From: JBBQNJ01 sp038329845
Lineage (GTDB): Bacteria > Planctomycetota > Phycisphaerae > Tepidisphaerales > Tepidisphaeraceae
Direction: 5' to 3'
DNA length: 54,338 nt
Assembly (NCBI GenBank): GCA_038329845.1
Contig: JBBQNJ010000026.1
Location: 1-54,338, forward strand
In this document: piece after piece, positions 16,556-23,880 of the stretch
How positions within the stretch are numbered: the stretch's first letter is position 1
Layout of the letters: every line of letters begins with the position of its first letter
Translations under genes and position numbers: made by a program
The notes under the pieces: model-generated
The model's input: the letters and a program-made list of their open reading frames with translations, nothing else
Databases searched by the model: none
Told to the model about the DNA's origin: nothing

Positions 16556-18847
16556 ATGCCTTCAAAGCCGCGTCCCGATTCGTCTTTTCGCATCCATCCC
16601 GCCGACTCGGCTCGCCCATCGCCGCGCGACTCGGGAGCGTGGCTTAGCGGCGCGGCGTGGATGCTGCTGCTGGGGCTGGTCGTGGCGCGGGCGAGCATGT
16701 TGGAGATTCTCCGCGAGCCGTTCGATCCCTCCCCGGGCGCATCGGCGACTCCTCGCGGCGCCGGTGCGGCGGCGGGATTGATCCTCGATTGCCTGAGCCT
16801 GCTCCCCGCCGCCCTGCTGCTGCTGCGAAGGCTCATCGATCCCGATTTTCGGCTTATCGCGGCATGGACAGCGATCCCCCTGCTGATGCTGGGCGCCTGG
16901 GCGATCGCCAGCACGCTGTGGGCCGGAGATCGCTTCGCGGCGATGGTCTGGGGCACGCACCTGTTCAGCGCCGCCATCATCCTCTGGACGGCGGCCCAAT
17001 GGTGCCGGTCGTGGATGCGGCTGCGCCTGGTCGGCGGGGTCTGCTTCGGACTTCTACTGGCGATGATCGCCCATAGTTCGGTCTATCTGCTGGTGGATGT
17101 GCCGGAATTGCGTCGCAATTGGGAGCAGGACAAATCCAGAATCCTCGCCGAGCGCGGCTGGACGGCCGATTCGTTCAGCGCCCGCCAGTTTGAAAAGCGG
17201 GTGCTGGGCGCCGAGGTGTTCGGCTTCACCGCCTCGCCCAACGCCTACGCATCGTTGCTGGTTCTGCTGGGATTCATCGCCGCCGGGGCGTTGATCCAGC
17301 GGCTGCGCGATCGCGATGAGCCGGGCTGGGCCGCCGTGCTGGGTGCCGGCCTGATCGCCGGTGCCTGGGTCTTGTGGCATACCGGCGCGCGGACCGCGGC
17401 CGGCACGATCGCGCTGGGGACGGTGATCCTGGGCACATCGTGGATGCTGCGCGGATTTCTTTCCCGCCACGCCACCGCGGTCTACCTCGCGGGCGTCGCC
17501 ATGGCGCTGGCTATGATCGCCACCATCGTGGGCCATGGCTTGCGTCACGGGTCATTGATCCACGAAAGTCTCACGTTTCGCTGGAAGTACTGGGTCGGTT
17601 CATGGCCCACCTTCCTCGAACACCCATGGCATGGGGTCGGCTGGAGCAACTTTGGAACCCCTTATCTGGCGCATCGGCTGCCGGAGGCGGCCGAAGAAAT
17701 CAAGGATCCCCACAACTTCATCGTCCGGGTTTTCGTCGAACTGGGGATTGTCGGCGGCGTCCTGCTAATCGCGTGGATGCTGGTCATGGCGTGGCAATTG
17801 ACGCGACCGCGATGGGGGGTATCGGCGGAATCCGAGCCGCTCAACTCGCGCCGGGATTCGTTCCCGCAAGGTTCGATTGCGGGCAGCAACTCGGGCGATC
17901 CCCTTCGCCATTCGCTGCGCCGGATCGCCGGGATCGCCCTGATCGGCCTGGGGATCAACCTGGGGGCGGCGATCGACTGGAACTCCGACGCGGCGTTCAT
18001 CTTTCTCGAAATCATGAAGCATCTGCTCTACGCATGCATGCTGATGATCGGGCTGGCGGCGGTGGCGCTGCGCTCGACACGCCAGGCCAGCTTGGACGAT
18101 CGGCCGGCACCGTGGATTCTCTACGCGATGCTGATCGGCTTGGCGATGTTCTTCGTGCATAATCTGGTCGATTTCTCGATGTTCGAGCCGGGACCGATGG
18201 GGCTGATGGCGCTGATCGCCGGCGCCGCGATCGGGATTCGCCGAAAGGCGCCCGAACCGGCGGCGCCGCCCTCGCGATGGGGCGCTGCATTGGGGTTGGC
18301 GGCGGTCGCGGCCTTGACCCTCGTTGAAGCGGGTCTTCTGGCCGCGCCCACAGCACAGGCCGAGGCGATGAAGATCCAGGCCGATCAATGGCTGCGAACG
18401 GGAAAAGCGGGACTGGCGGCCGATGAATATCGCCGGGCGTTCGATCGCCAGCCATTGGATGCCGACTGCTTGTTCATGTCGGCCCGGGCGCTCCAATACG
18501 CAGGCGCTTCACCCGCGCGCGTTTTGGAGTTGCTCGATCAGGCGGTGCAAGCGAACCCGATGTCGATCAATTCGCTTCTTTTTCGGGCTGAAACCCGAAT
18601 TCTCGCCGGTTTTTCTCCCGCGCTCATTCGCGCTGATTTCGATCGCGCCCTGGCTCTGAATCCGATGGACCTTCCAACCCGAATTCGTTACGCGCTCTGG
18701 CTGGAACGGGTGGACCGGGGCGCGGCGATCGAACAATATCGCCGGGCGTTGAGTCTCGACAATCGCTACGACCCGGCGGAGCCGAAACGGATGACCCCGC
18801 GACAACGTGAGGATATGGAAAATCGGATCCAGTTGCTGGGGGGATAA
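16556..18847 (+). CDS. O-antigen ligase/polymerase-like membrane protein with C-terminal TPRs
   Basis: A 763-residue protein with about a dozen hydrophobic segments from residue 29 to 595 and a tetratricopeptide-like tail (about 600-763: QADQWLRTGKAGLAADEYRR, QPLDADCLFMSARALQYAG). The Wzy_C/WaaL signature is RWKYWVGSWPTFLEHPWHGV then GWSNFG and KDPHNFIVRVFVELGIVGG (about 341-400), including the periplasmic-loop arginine and histidine. Members join or polymerise undecaprenyl-linked glycans on the outer leaflet of the inner membrane. It stands 90 bases after the VTT gene. Which glycan it handles is unknown; the nearby glycosyltransferase at 23.9 kb is the only other surface-glycan gene in view apart from the cyclic glucan synthase. 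Confidence 0.8.
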   Translation: MPSKPRPDSSFRIHPADSARPSPRDSGAWLSGAAWMLLLGLVVARASMLEILREPFDPSPGASATPRGAGAAAGLILDCLSLLPAALLLLRRLIDPDFRLIAAWTAIPLLMLGAWAIASTLWAGDRFAAMVWGTHLFSAAIILWTAAQWCRSWMRLRLVGGVCFGLLLAMIAHSSVYLLVDVPELRRNWEQDKSRILAERGWTADSFSARQFEKRVLGAEVFGFTASPNAYASLLVLLGFIAAGALIQRLRDRDEPGWAAVLGAGLIAGAWVLWHTGARTAAGTIALGTVILGTSWMLRGFLSRHATAVYLAGVAMALAMIATIVGHGLRHGSLIHESLTFRWKYWVGSWPTFLEHPWHGVGWSNFGTPYLAHRLPEAAEEIKDPHNFIVRVFVELGIVGGVLLIAWMLVMAWQLTRPRWGVSAESEPLNSRRDSFPQGSIAGSNSGDPLRHSLRRIAGIALIGLGINLGAAIDWNSDAAFIFLEIMKHLLYACMLMIGLAAVALRSTRQASLDDRPAPWILYAMLIGLAMFFVHNLVDFSMFEPGPMGLMALIAGAAIGIRRKAPEPAAPPSRWGAALGLAAVAALTLVEAGLLAAPTAQAEAMKIQADQWLRTGKAGLAADEYRRAFDRQPLDADCLFMSARALQYAGASPARVLELLDQAVQANPMSINSLLFRAETRILAGFSPALIRADFDRALALNPMDLPTRIRYALWLERVDRGAAIEQYRRALSLDNRYDPAEPKRMTPRQREDMENRIQLLGG

Positions 18848-19111
18848 AGGCGGGTGCAAACACGCCGGTGGAGGAAAGTGGGGGAAAAAATTTTTCCCTT
18901 CACCAAAGCGAACAACTTATCCACAGCTTATTCACCGAAATTGCAGCATGTCCCGTTCTAAAAATTTGCAAATTTACTGGAATTTATTGATATCGTCTAC
19001 CGACACGGATTTTCTTGAGGATAAATCCCACCTTCGGATGGGATTTTCGCTTGCCATAGTGGAGGGAAGTGGTAAATTATCCCTGTCGTCGAAAACAGGA
19101 AATCGAAACCG
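18848..19111 (+). promoter_or_regulatory. mraZ upstream region: MraZ-box-like repeats, DnaA boxes, UUCG hairpin
   Basis: Three signals lie in this 264-base region. GTGGAGGAAAGTGG (18868-18881) and GTGGAGGGAAGTGG (19059-19072) match at 13 of 14 positions; each has two TGGNN words ten bases apart, the spacing known for MraZ operators in E. coli. TTATCCACA (18917-18925) is a perfect DnaA box, with TTATTCACC (18928-18936) as a weaker neighbour. AAATCCCA (19023-19030) and TGGGATTT (19039-19046) form a hairpin with a C-UUCG-G tip just before the second site. Autoregulation by MraZ is a likely inference. Confidence 0.55.
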
Positions 19112-19585
19112 TTGCTTCAGCACCCGTTTTTATCCGGCAACCACGACCTGACGATCGACGAGAAAAATCGCCTGCTCGTGCCGGCGGATATTCGAAAGCG
19201 TCTGTCGCCGGAACGGGATGGCGAAGCGTTTTACATCGTCCCGGGGATGAACCAGCGACCCTGGTTCTATCCGGAAAAATATTACGAGGCCCTGGCCCAG
19301 TCGCCGCCTCAGTTGGCGCCACAAGACGATCTGCTGACGTTCGATCAGATGGCGGCCTTGGCACAGCGACTGGAATGGGACAAGCAGGGTCGGATCGTGT
19401 TGCCCGCGAGGATGCTCGAACGCTACGGCATCGGACGGGAAGTGACCTTGATCGGCGCACGCAACCGCCTGGAACTGTGGAACCGGACGGAGTGGGCGGA
19501 CCGAAGCGAAGAGATATGGACCCGCAGTTCGGAGATCGCGCAGCGGGCGAGTCAGACATCACAGCCGTTCCCTCGTGTCGATTAG
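19112..19585 (+). CDS. mraZ: transcriptional regulator MraZ
   Basis: A 157-residue protein with two SpoVT-AbrB-like halves: HDLTIDEKNRLLVPADIRKR (11-30) and RLEWDKQGRIVLPARMLERY (about 90-109), the conserved DExxR motif being DEKNR and DKQGR. MraZ forms ring-shaped octamers or dodecamers that bind direct repeats in front of the division and cell wall cluster. Here no rsmH, fts or mur gene follows; structured noncoding DNA and scpA do. The start is doubtful: TTG 19112 is the only usual start codon close to the domain, and the frame is open back to an in-frame TAA at 19073-19075; GGAGG at 19061-19065 overlaps a putative operator and is too far for TTG. The tail of about 20 residues after the second domain is Ser/Gln/Pro-rich. 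Confidence 0.85.
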   Translation: MLQHPFLSGNHDLTIDEKNRLLVPADIRKRLSPERDGEAFYIVPGMNQRPWFYPEKYYEALAQSPPQLAPQDDLLTFDQMAALAQRLEWDKQGRIVLPARMLERYGIGREVTLIGARNRLELWNRTEWADRSEEIWTRSSEIAQRASQTSQPFPRVD

Positions 19586-20160
19586 GAGAAAATCGACGCG
19601 GCGAGCGGATGAGAAGACAGAGGTTTTCCGCCCCCGGGCAAAAGGGGTGAAAAACCCAGAGTTGCTGAAAGAGACGTCATCCAGGGAAGGATAGTCTCCG
19701 GAATAGAAAAATTAGATCGCATGGTTTGAGCCTCGACCGAACGGTCCGGCGATGGTGGCAGGGACGCTACACGCCGATAAATCCGCTCTCACCGGCACGG
19801 ATGCCGGATCGCTATCCCCCCGCAACGCTTGGCGTTGTGACCGATGGCGAGGGTGAGATCGGACGACTCCGAAGCGTCCCGCGGGAAAAGCGGGATCGTT
19901 CGGCGGACGACGGCTCAGATACTCACCGGACCGCGGACAGGTTGTGGCGCGCTCCCGTGAGTGGATGTACCGATCCCGCTTGCCGGCGAGATCCGACCGA
20001 TGCCGGGCATGGAGTGCCTTGGCGCAGTCAGGATTCACCGGGAAGCGGGACCTGGTTTGGCTCGTCGCAACCGCCGTCAGTGACGTTGAGGAACTGGAAG
20101 CCTCAGTGTCGGCTGACGGAATAGAAAAAACGCCCATGGCCCGGGAAGTCCCGGATTTTT
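19586..20160 (+). ncRNA. candidate structured RNA downstream of mraZ
   Basis: About 575 bases without a convincing ORF but with many strong plus-strand helices. They are a ten-pair hairpin around the mraZ stop (19574-19600), a hairpin at 19671-19698, CCGGCA-CGGA-TGCCGG (19792-19807), CAACGC-TTG-GCGTTG (19823-19837), a compound helix at 19869-19903 enclosed by GGTGAG/CTCACC (19852-19857 with 19922-19927), and a helix of about 17 pairs at 20074-20119. An intrinsic terminator closes it at 20141-20160. GGAATAGAAAAA follows two of the hairpins (19700-19711 and 20118-20129). I do not see the conserved cores of RNase P RNA, tmRNA, SRP RNA or 6S RNA. It could be an independent RNA or a long mraZ 3' UTR. 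Confidence 0.45.
20141..20160 (+). terminator. intrinsic terminator
   Basis: CCGGG-AAGT-CCCGG (20141-20154) followed by ATTTTT. A compact GC stem, four-base loop and T-tract make this the clearest Rho-independent terminator in the window. It ends the structured region after mraZ. Confidence 0.8.
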
Positions 20161-20571
20161 GAGCGCACACGCGATACCGCAAGAGCCATCTCAGGGATGG
20201 GGCCCCGTGCCTGGAATCACGGGGGGTCAAGGATGCCCGGCTCCTGGGTATCGTTATCAGCCTTGGAGCCGCTGTGCCTTAGCATACCGGATCGGCTGCG
20301 CCGATCCAAGTTTTGCCTCGGGCTCGGTGCCCCTCCCGCGAACATCTCCCGAACATTATCGCATCTCTTTAACCGTAATGCAAGAAGAATCCTGAGATTA
20401 TTTCTCGGGTCGCTTTCTTCACCCCCAATGCAGGTCGATTGCATCGATCCGCAATCCCCCCCGCGCCGTCCCTCCGCCGCGCCGCGCCACCGCCCCGCCG
20501 CCGCGCCGCCCCGCCGCTGCTGCTGAGGCTTAGGCTTGCTGGACGATAAGTCCAGACAGAGGACTCCTGCC
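20161..20571 (+). other. noncoding region before scpA with further hairpins and a C-rich tract
   Basis: CCCCGTG (20203-20209) pairs with CACGGGG (20218-20224). GGATCGGC-TGC-GCCGATCC (20289-20307) is followed by AAGTTTT and looks like a second terminator. From about 20450 to 20525 the plus strand is almost purely C and G with very few A or T, a low-complexity tract of CCGCC-type words. No ORF here is credible. Confidence 0.5.
20289..20314 (+). terminator. terminator-like hairpin
   Basis: Perfect eight-pair stem GGATCGGC/GCCGATCC around TGC, followed by AAGTTTT. The short T run makes it weaker than the one at 20141. It could end a second short transcript lying between 20161 and 20314. Confidence 0.5.
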
Positions 20572-21651
20572 ATGGAATCGATCATCTCCCTGTATCGCAA
20601 CCCCGCGCCCCGAGCCGTCGCCGCGGAATACCCGCGCCTCTGGGTGGATAACGAATCCGGCGACATTAGAATGCACCGCGAGGCGGGGGACGAGGAAGGC
20701 AGCGACGTGGATTACAGGGTCGAACTTGATGTCTATAACGGTCCGCTGGATCTATTGCTCTATCTGATCAAGCGCGACGAGTTGGACATTTACGATATCC
20801 CCATCGCCCGGATCACCGACACCTATTTCCAGTATCTCACGGCGATCAAGCAGTTGCAGACCGACCAGGGTCTGGACATCAACGTCGCGGGGGATTTTTT
20901 GGTCATGGCCGCGTCGCTGATGGAAATCAAGTCGGCCTTGCTGCTTCCCAAGCCCGAGGTCGCCGACGATTCCCAGCCGTCGGCGGCGCAGGAACTCACC
21001 GATCCTCGCTACGAGCTGGTGCAAAAACTCCTGGAATACAAGCGATTTAAGGACCAGGCGGCGGCGTTGGAACAGCGCCGGTTCACCCACCAGAACCGCT
21101 TCCCGCGCTATCCAGCGCGCCTCGAGACTGGCGGCGATGAGCCGCCGCCGGTGGACCTGGACGAAGTGCAGGTATGGGACCTGCTCTCGGCGTTCACGCG
21201 ACTGATGAAGGAAGTCGGCGGGCGCAGCCGGATCCACGAGGTGGTGTATGACGACACGCCGATCGACCTGCACGCGGCCGACATCGAAGATCGGCTCACG
21301 CGGGAGAAATCCCTGAGCTTGCGCCAACTGATCATCGGGCGCAAGAGCCGTAGCGAAATGATCGGGGTGTTTCTGGCGCTGCTGGAGCTGATTCGACAGA
21401 AAAAAATCCTCGTCACACAGGCGCAGGCCGACGACGACATCCAGATCGAATCGGCACCGCCCTCGCATCGAGAAACTTCCGAAACGCCGGCTCTGCACAT
21501 GTCGGATTCGCCGGAACGGTCGACTGGTGAGACCTCGGCTGAAGCGAACGAGCCTCTGGGCGCGGAAAATGCGGCGGCGGGCCCTGGGAATGAGGCCGAA
21601 TCCGGATCCCCGGCGGCTGACTCACTGTCTTCAGCGGGAGAATCGTCATGA
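20572..21651 (+). CDS. scpA: segregation and condensation protein A (kleisin)
   Basis: A 359-residue ScpA. The conserved core starts at YRVELDVYNGPLDLLLYLIK (about 48-67), continues with DIYDIPIARITDTYFQYLTA, a long helical middle, and RLTREKSLSLRQLIIGRKSR plus MIGVFLALLELIRQKKILVT at the C-terminal winged helix (about 245-285), followed by an acidic, disordered tail of about 70 residues. ScpA bridges SMC ATPase heads during chromosome condensation. Start ATG 20572 has GAGG ten bases upstream; ATG 20671 near the core is an alternative. Its usual partner scpB is not adjacent. Instead, its stop overlaps the start of an E2-like gene (ATGA at 21648-21651). Confidence 0.9.
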   Translation: MESIISLYRNPAPRAVAAEYPRLWVDNESGDIRMHREAGDEEGSDVDYRVELDVYNGPLDLLLYLIKRDELDIYDIPIARITDTYFQYLTAIKQLQTDQGLDINVAGDFLVMAASLMEIKSALLLPKPEVADDSQPSAAQELTDPRYELVQKLLEYKRFKDQAAALEQRRFTHQNRFPRYPARLETGGDEPPPVDLDEVQVWDLLSAFTRLMKEVGGRSRIHEVVYDDTPIDLHAADIEDRLTREKSLSLRQLIIGRKSRSEMIGVFLALLELIRQKKILVTQAQADDDIQIESAPPSHRETSETPALHMSDSPERSTGETSAEANEPLGAENAAAGPGNEAESGSPAADSLSSAGESS

Positions 21652-22148
21652 CCACCCGCCCCACCACTCCCGGACGGCTGTCGATGCGCCAGCGCCGGCT
21701 GCAATCCGATTCAGATCAGATTCGCCGAACATTTTCCGGGTTTGATCCGATCCGCCTGCTCGATTCGCGCGGCGCGCCGCCGGAAATTTATCGGATCGAG
21801 TTCCATATCAATGGGATCGAATCGCTCGGTCCCGGGGGCCAACCCATTTTTCGGGACACCCACGTCGCCGAGCTGCGGCTCACCAGCGAGTACCCGCGCA
21901 TGGCCCCGCATGGCCGGATGATCACCCCGGTTTTCCATCCCAACATCGATGCCGCATCGATCTGCGTTGGCGATCACTGGGCCGCCGGCGAGCGACTGGT
22001 GGACTTCGTGGTGCGCATCGGCGAACTGCTGGCCTACCAGGCCTACAACATCCGCAGCCCGCTCAACGCTGAGGCGGCGATGTGGGCCGACCTGCACTTG
22101 TCCGAACTGCCCACCGATGGGCGCGATCTCCATCCGCCCGAAGAGTAG
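21648..22148 (+). CDS. E2 ubiquitin-conjugating-enzyme-like (UBC fold) protein
   Basis: A 166-residue protein whose middle reads like a UBC domain: IYRIEFHINGIESL (48-60), the strand LRLTSEYPRMAP (77-87), then PVFHPNIDAASICVGDHW (94-111) and the closing helix IGELLAYQAYNIRSPLNAEA (124-143). H97-P98-N99 is the E2 HPN motif; C106 sits where the thioester cysteine belongs, one residue closer to HPN than in eukaryotic E2s; W111 and the PLN-AEA helix also match. E2s accept a ubiquitin-like protein from an E1 and pass it on. No E1, ubiquitin-like protein or JAB peptidase is visible nearby. The start overlaps the scpA stop, so the two proteins should be made together. The fold assignment is fairly firm; conjugation activity is inference. 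Confidence 0.75.
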   Translation: MTTRPTTPGRLSMRQRRLQSDSDQIRRTFSGFDPIRLLDSRGAPPEIYRIEFHINGIESLGPGGQPIFRDTHVAELRLTSEYPRMAPHGRMITPVFHPNIDAASICVGDHWAAGERLVDFVVRIGELLAYQAYNIRSPLNAEAAMWADLHLSELPTDGRDLHPPEE

Positions 22149-22418
22149 CCCCGACGGGACATTCGCGCGCTGGATGTTCGCGTGGCTTGAGGAAGACAAG
22201 GCGGTAAGGCGGCAAGGTGCCAAGGCGACAAGGCACCAGGATGAGAAGGCGAACACGCTCGACTGGGTCATTCAGAATTCCTCAGGAAATCCACACCCCC
22301 ACTGGCGCCCAGGGCACCGTCGCTTGGGGCGCAGATATCCGACAACCCAGCAGGCAGGATGCCTGCACCAAAAAACAACTGAGTCAGAACCACTCTGCGT
22401 TTACTTGCCCGTGCGGCG
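22149..22418. repeat. AAGGCG-type tandem repeat and palindrome, intergenic
   Basis: From about 22195 to 22240 the motif AAGGCG/AAGGTG/AAGGCA recurs every eight to nine bases; within it GGTGCC and GGCACC can pair. At 22350-22366 lies GCAGGCA-GGA-TGCCTGC, a perfect seven-pair mini-palindrome. No gene is supported in these 270 bases. Confidence 0.55.
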
Positions 22419-23330
22419 ATGGCGCGATCTAATCCGTCGATGCGATTGGTTCACGATCTTGGCCGGCGAATCGAGCTGCGACAAACGGCCATCGGCCAGG
22501 ATCTGCCGGTGTGGCGATACGTCTACGCCGGCAAGCCCAAGCCGTTTTTTCATCCGATCTGTACGCCGGCGGGGGTTTGTCTGACCAACTTCGAGCCGAC
22601 CGACCACCTGTGGCATCGGGGGCTGTGGTTCACCATCAAGTTCATTAACGGGGAAAATTTCTGGGAAGAGCGCGGCCCCTTCGGCACGCAGCGGACGATC
22701 GGACTGCCGAGCATTTCCCATGATGGAGATCGGATTCATCTGGATACGCAACTGCACTGGATCCGCAGCGATGGCGTCGAACGGGTGATCCGCGAGGATC
22801 GGCGGATGAGTTACGCCCCGATCGACGCCGATTCCTACGCGATCGACTTTGAAACGACCCTTCACGCCGACAGCGATCTGACGCTGGATCGCACGCCGTT
22901 CACCACCTGGGGCGGATACGGCGGGCTTGTGTTCCGCGGAACGCGGCAATGGGTCAAGAGTCGGGTGCTGCTCTCGACCGGCCAGACGACCGATCGGCCG
23001 ATCGGGGCCCCGGCGAAATGGGCGGATTTGTCGGGATCGCTCGACGGCGGGCCGAACCTTACCGGCGGGTTTGCGCTGTTGGACCACCCGTCGAACGTTC
23101 GTCACCCCACGCCGATCTACGGCGGCGCCGACAACTATGGCAACTACCTCAACGCCGCGTTGCTGTTCCACGAGCCGATGACGCTCGCTCGCGGTGCCGA
23201 GCTGTCGCTGCGCTACCGCGTCTGCGTGCATGATGGCGTGTGGGATTTGCCGCGGGTGAGCGAGGCCTACGAACAGTACCTGGCAACGGCCAAAGCCCCT
23301 GTGGCGGAACGGCAGACGCTGCGGACTTAA
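22419..23330 (+). CDS. DUF6807 (PmoA-like) family protein
   Basis: A 303-residue protein with the family block FFHPICTPAGVCLTNFEPTD then HLWHRGLWFTIKFINGENFW (about 43-82), a beta-sandwich-like middle, and conserved late strands (ALLDHPSNVRHPTPIYG). The family is often labelled methane oxygenase PmoA by mistake; it has nothing to do with particulate methane monooxygenase and is common next to sugar-catabolic genes in planctomycetes. The molecular function is not established. ATG 22419 or 22440 may be the start. Its last 12 codons lie inside the tRNA-Leu gene, and its TAA stop is that tRNA's anticodon. Confidence 0.75.
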   Translation: MARSNPSMRLVHDLGRRIELRQTAIGQDLPVWRYVYAGKPKPFFHPICTPAGVCLTNFEPTDHLWHRGLWFTIKFINGENFWEERGPFGTQRTIGLPSISHDGDRIHLDTQLHWIRSDGVERVIREDRRMSYAPIDADSYAIDFETTLHADSDLTLDRTPFTTWGGYGGLVFRGTRQWVKSRVLLSTGQTTDRPIGAPAKWADLSGSLDGGPNLTGGFALLDHPSNVRHPTPIYGGADNYGNYLNAALLFHEPMTLARGAELSLRYRVCVHDGVWDLPRVSEAYEQYLATAKAPVAERQTLRT

Positions 23331-23379
23331 AATCCGCTGGGCCGCAAGGCCCGTGTGGGTTCGATTCCCACCTGGGGCA
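23295..23379 (+). tRNA. tRNA-Leu (anticodon UAA)
   Basis: An 85-base type II tRNA. Acceptor GCCCCTG (23295-23301) pairs with CTGGGGC (23372-23378) apart from one T-T mismatch. D stem GCG/CGC, anticodon stem GCGGA/TCCGC with loop CTTAAAA giving anticodon TAA (23328-23330), long variable arm GGGCC-GCAA-GGCCC, and T arm GTGGG-TTCGATT-CCCAC are all present. Discriminator base is A, as in tRNA-Leu. CCA is not encoded. It overlaps the 3' end of the upstream coding sequence by 36 bases. Confidence 0.95.
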
Positions 23380-23522
23380 GTTCGTTTTTCGCAAGCGGAT
23401 CGTGCCGGGGCGCATCATCCCGGGATCACCCGCGGTTTAGTCGGTCTCCATCGATGCCCCGGGACGATCGCGGCCTCGTGCCGGCGTTGGCATAGGGCGC
23501 GGGCGGTCGATAGACTCCGGTC

Positions 23523-23768
23523 ATGACGCTTGACACCATTCAAGAGCTGCTGGCGCGCCGTCCGTTCGAGCCGTTCGGCATTGTCGCCAGCAGCGGGGAT
23601 CGTTACGAAGTCCGGCACCCCGAACTGGTTTTGCGAGTCAAGAACGGGTTGTATATCGGCATGGGAGGGCGCGGCGCCGTGGCCGACCAAGTGGCCTATG
23701 TCTCGTTGCTCCACATCACTGCCGTGGAGACCGGTTCGAGCCGAGCGGGGCGCCGTAGGGCGGGCTGA
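23523..23768 (+). CDS. small conserved hypothetical protein
   Basis: An 81-residue protein beginning MTLDTIQELLARRPFEPFGI, then SSGDRYEVRHPELVLRVKNG and a hydrophobic C-terminal strand VAYVSLLHITAVE. This is a short, recurrent planctomycetal layout (a helix, FEPF, then a small beta sheet), probably a cytosolic beta-barrel-like domain. No function is known to me. It sits alone between the tRNA and the glycosyltransferase gene. No strong ribosome site is visible before the ATG; codon use and a clean alpha-beta pattern support it as real. Confidence 0.6.
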   Translation: MTLDTIQELLARRPFEPFGIVASSGDRYEVRHPELVLRVKNGLYIGMGGRGAVADQVAYVSLLHITAVETGSSRAGRRRAG

Positions 23769-23787
23769 GTAACTTCTGTAGGCACCG

Positions 23788-23864
23788 GTCCCGACGCGAT
23801 TCGCCCGCGACGAGATCCGGTCCCGACGCGATCCGCCCACGACGCGATCCGCCCGCGACGCGAC
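23788..23864. repeat. 32-bp tandem repeat with 16-bp substructure
   Basis: Units at 23788-23819 and 23820-23851 (each starting GTCCCGACGCGAT) are followed by a partial unit to 23864. Each 32-base unit is itself two related 16-base halves of the type GACGCGATCCGCCCGC. It lies directly in front of the glycosyltransferase ATG at 23881, replacing any recognisable promoter or ribosome site. Confidence 0.75.
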
Positions 23865-23880
23865 TTTTCATCCTCGATCC

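Noticed and set aside
19586..20160. RNase P RNA, tmRNA, SRP RNA or 6S RNA as the identity of the structured region
   Set aside because: I looked for the GAGGAAAGTCC and ACAGAA cores, the tmRNA ends, and the SRP tetraloop context, and found none. A covariance-model search is still needed.
19712..20230. Open frames of 130-170 codons on both strands after mraZ
   Set aside because: Their peptides are Ser/Arg-rich, without motif, and the DNA under them folds into strong hairpins, which fits RNA rather than protein.
20447..20525. C-rich tract before scpA as a G-quadruplex or i-motif regulator
   Set aside because: Runs of C are mostly one to four long and interspersed with G, giving no regular four-tract pattern apart from one seven-C run.
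22419..23330. Particulate methane monooxygenase subunit A
   Set aside because: The family is sometimes labelled PmoA, but this protein is soluble, lacks membrane helices and has no copper-ligand pattern.
23788..23864. CRISPR array
   Set aside because: Units are directly adjacent without unique spacers, and no cas gene is present in the window.
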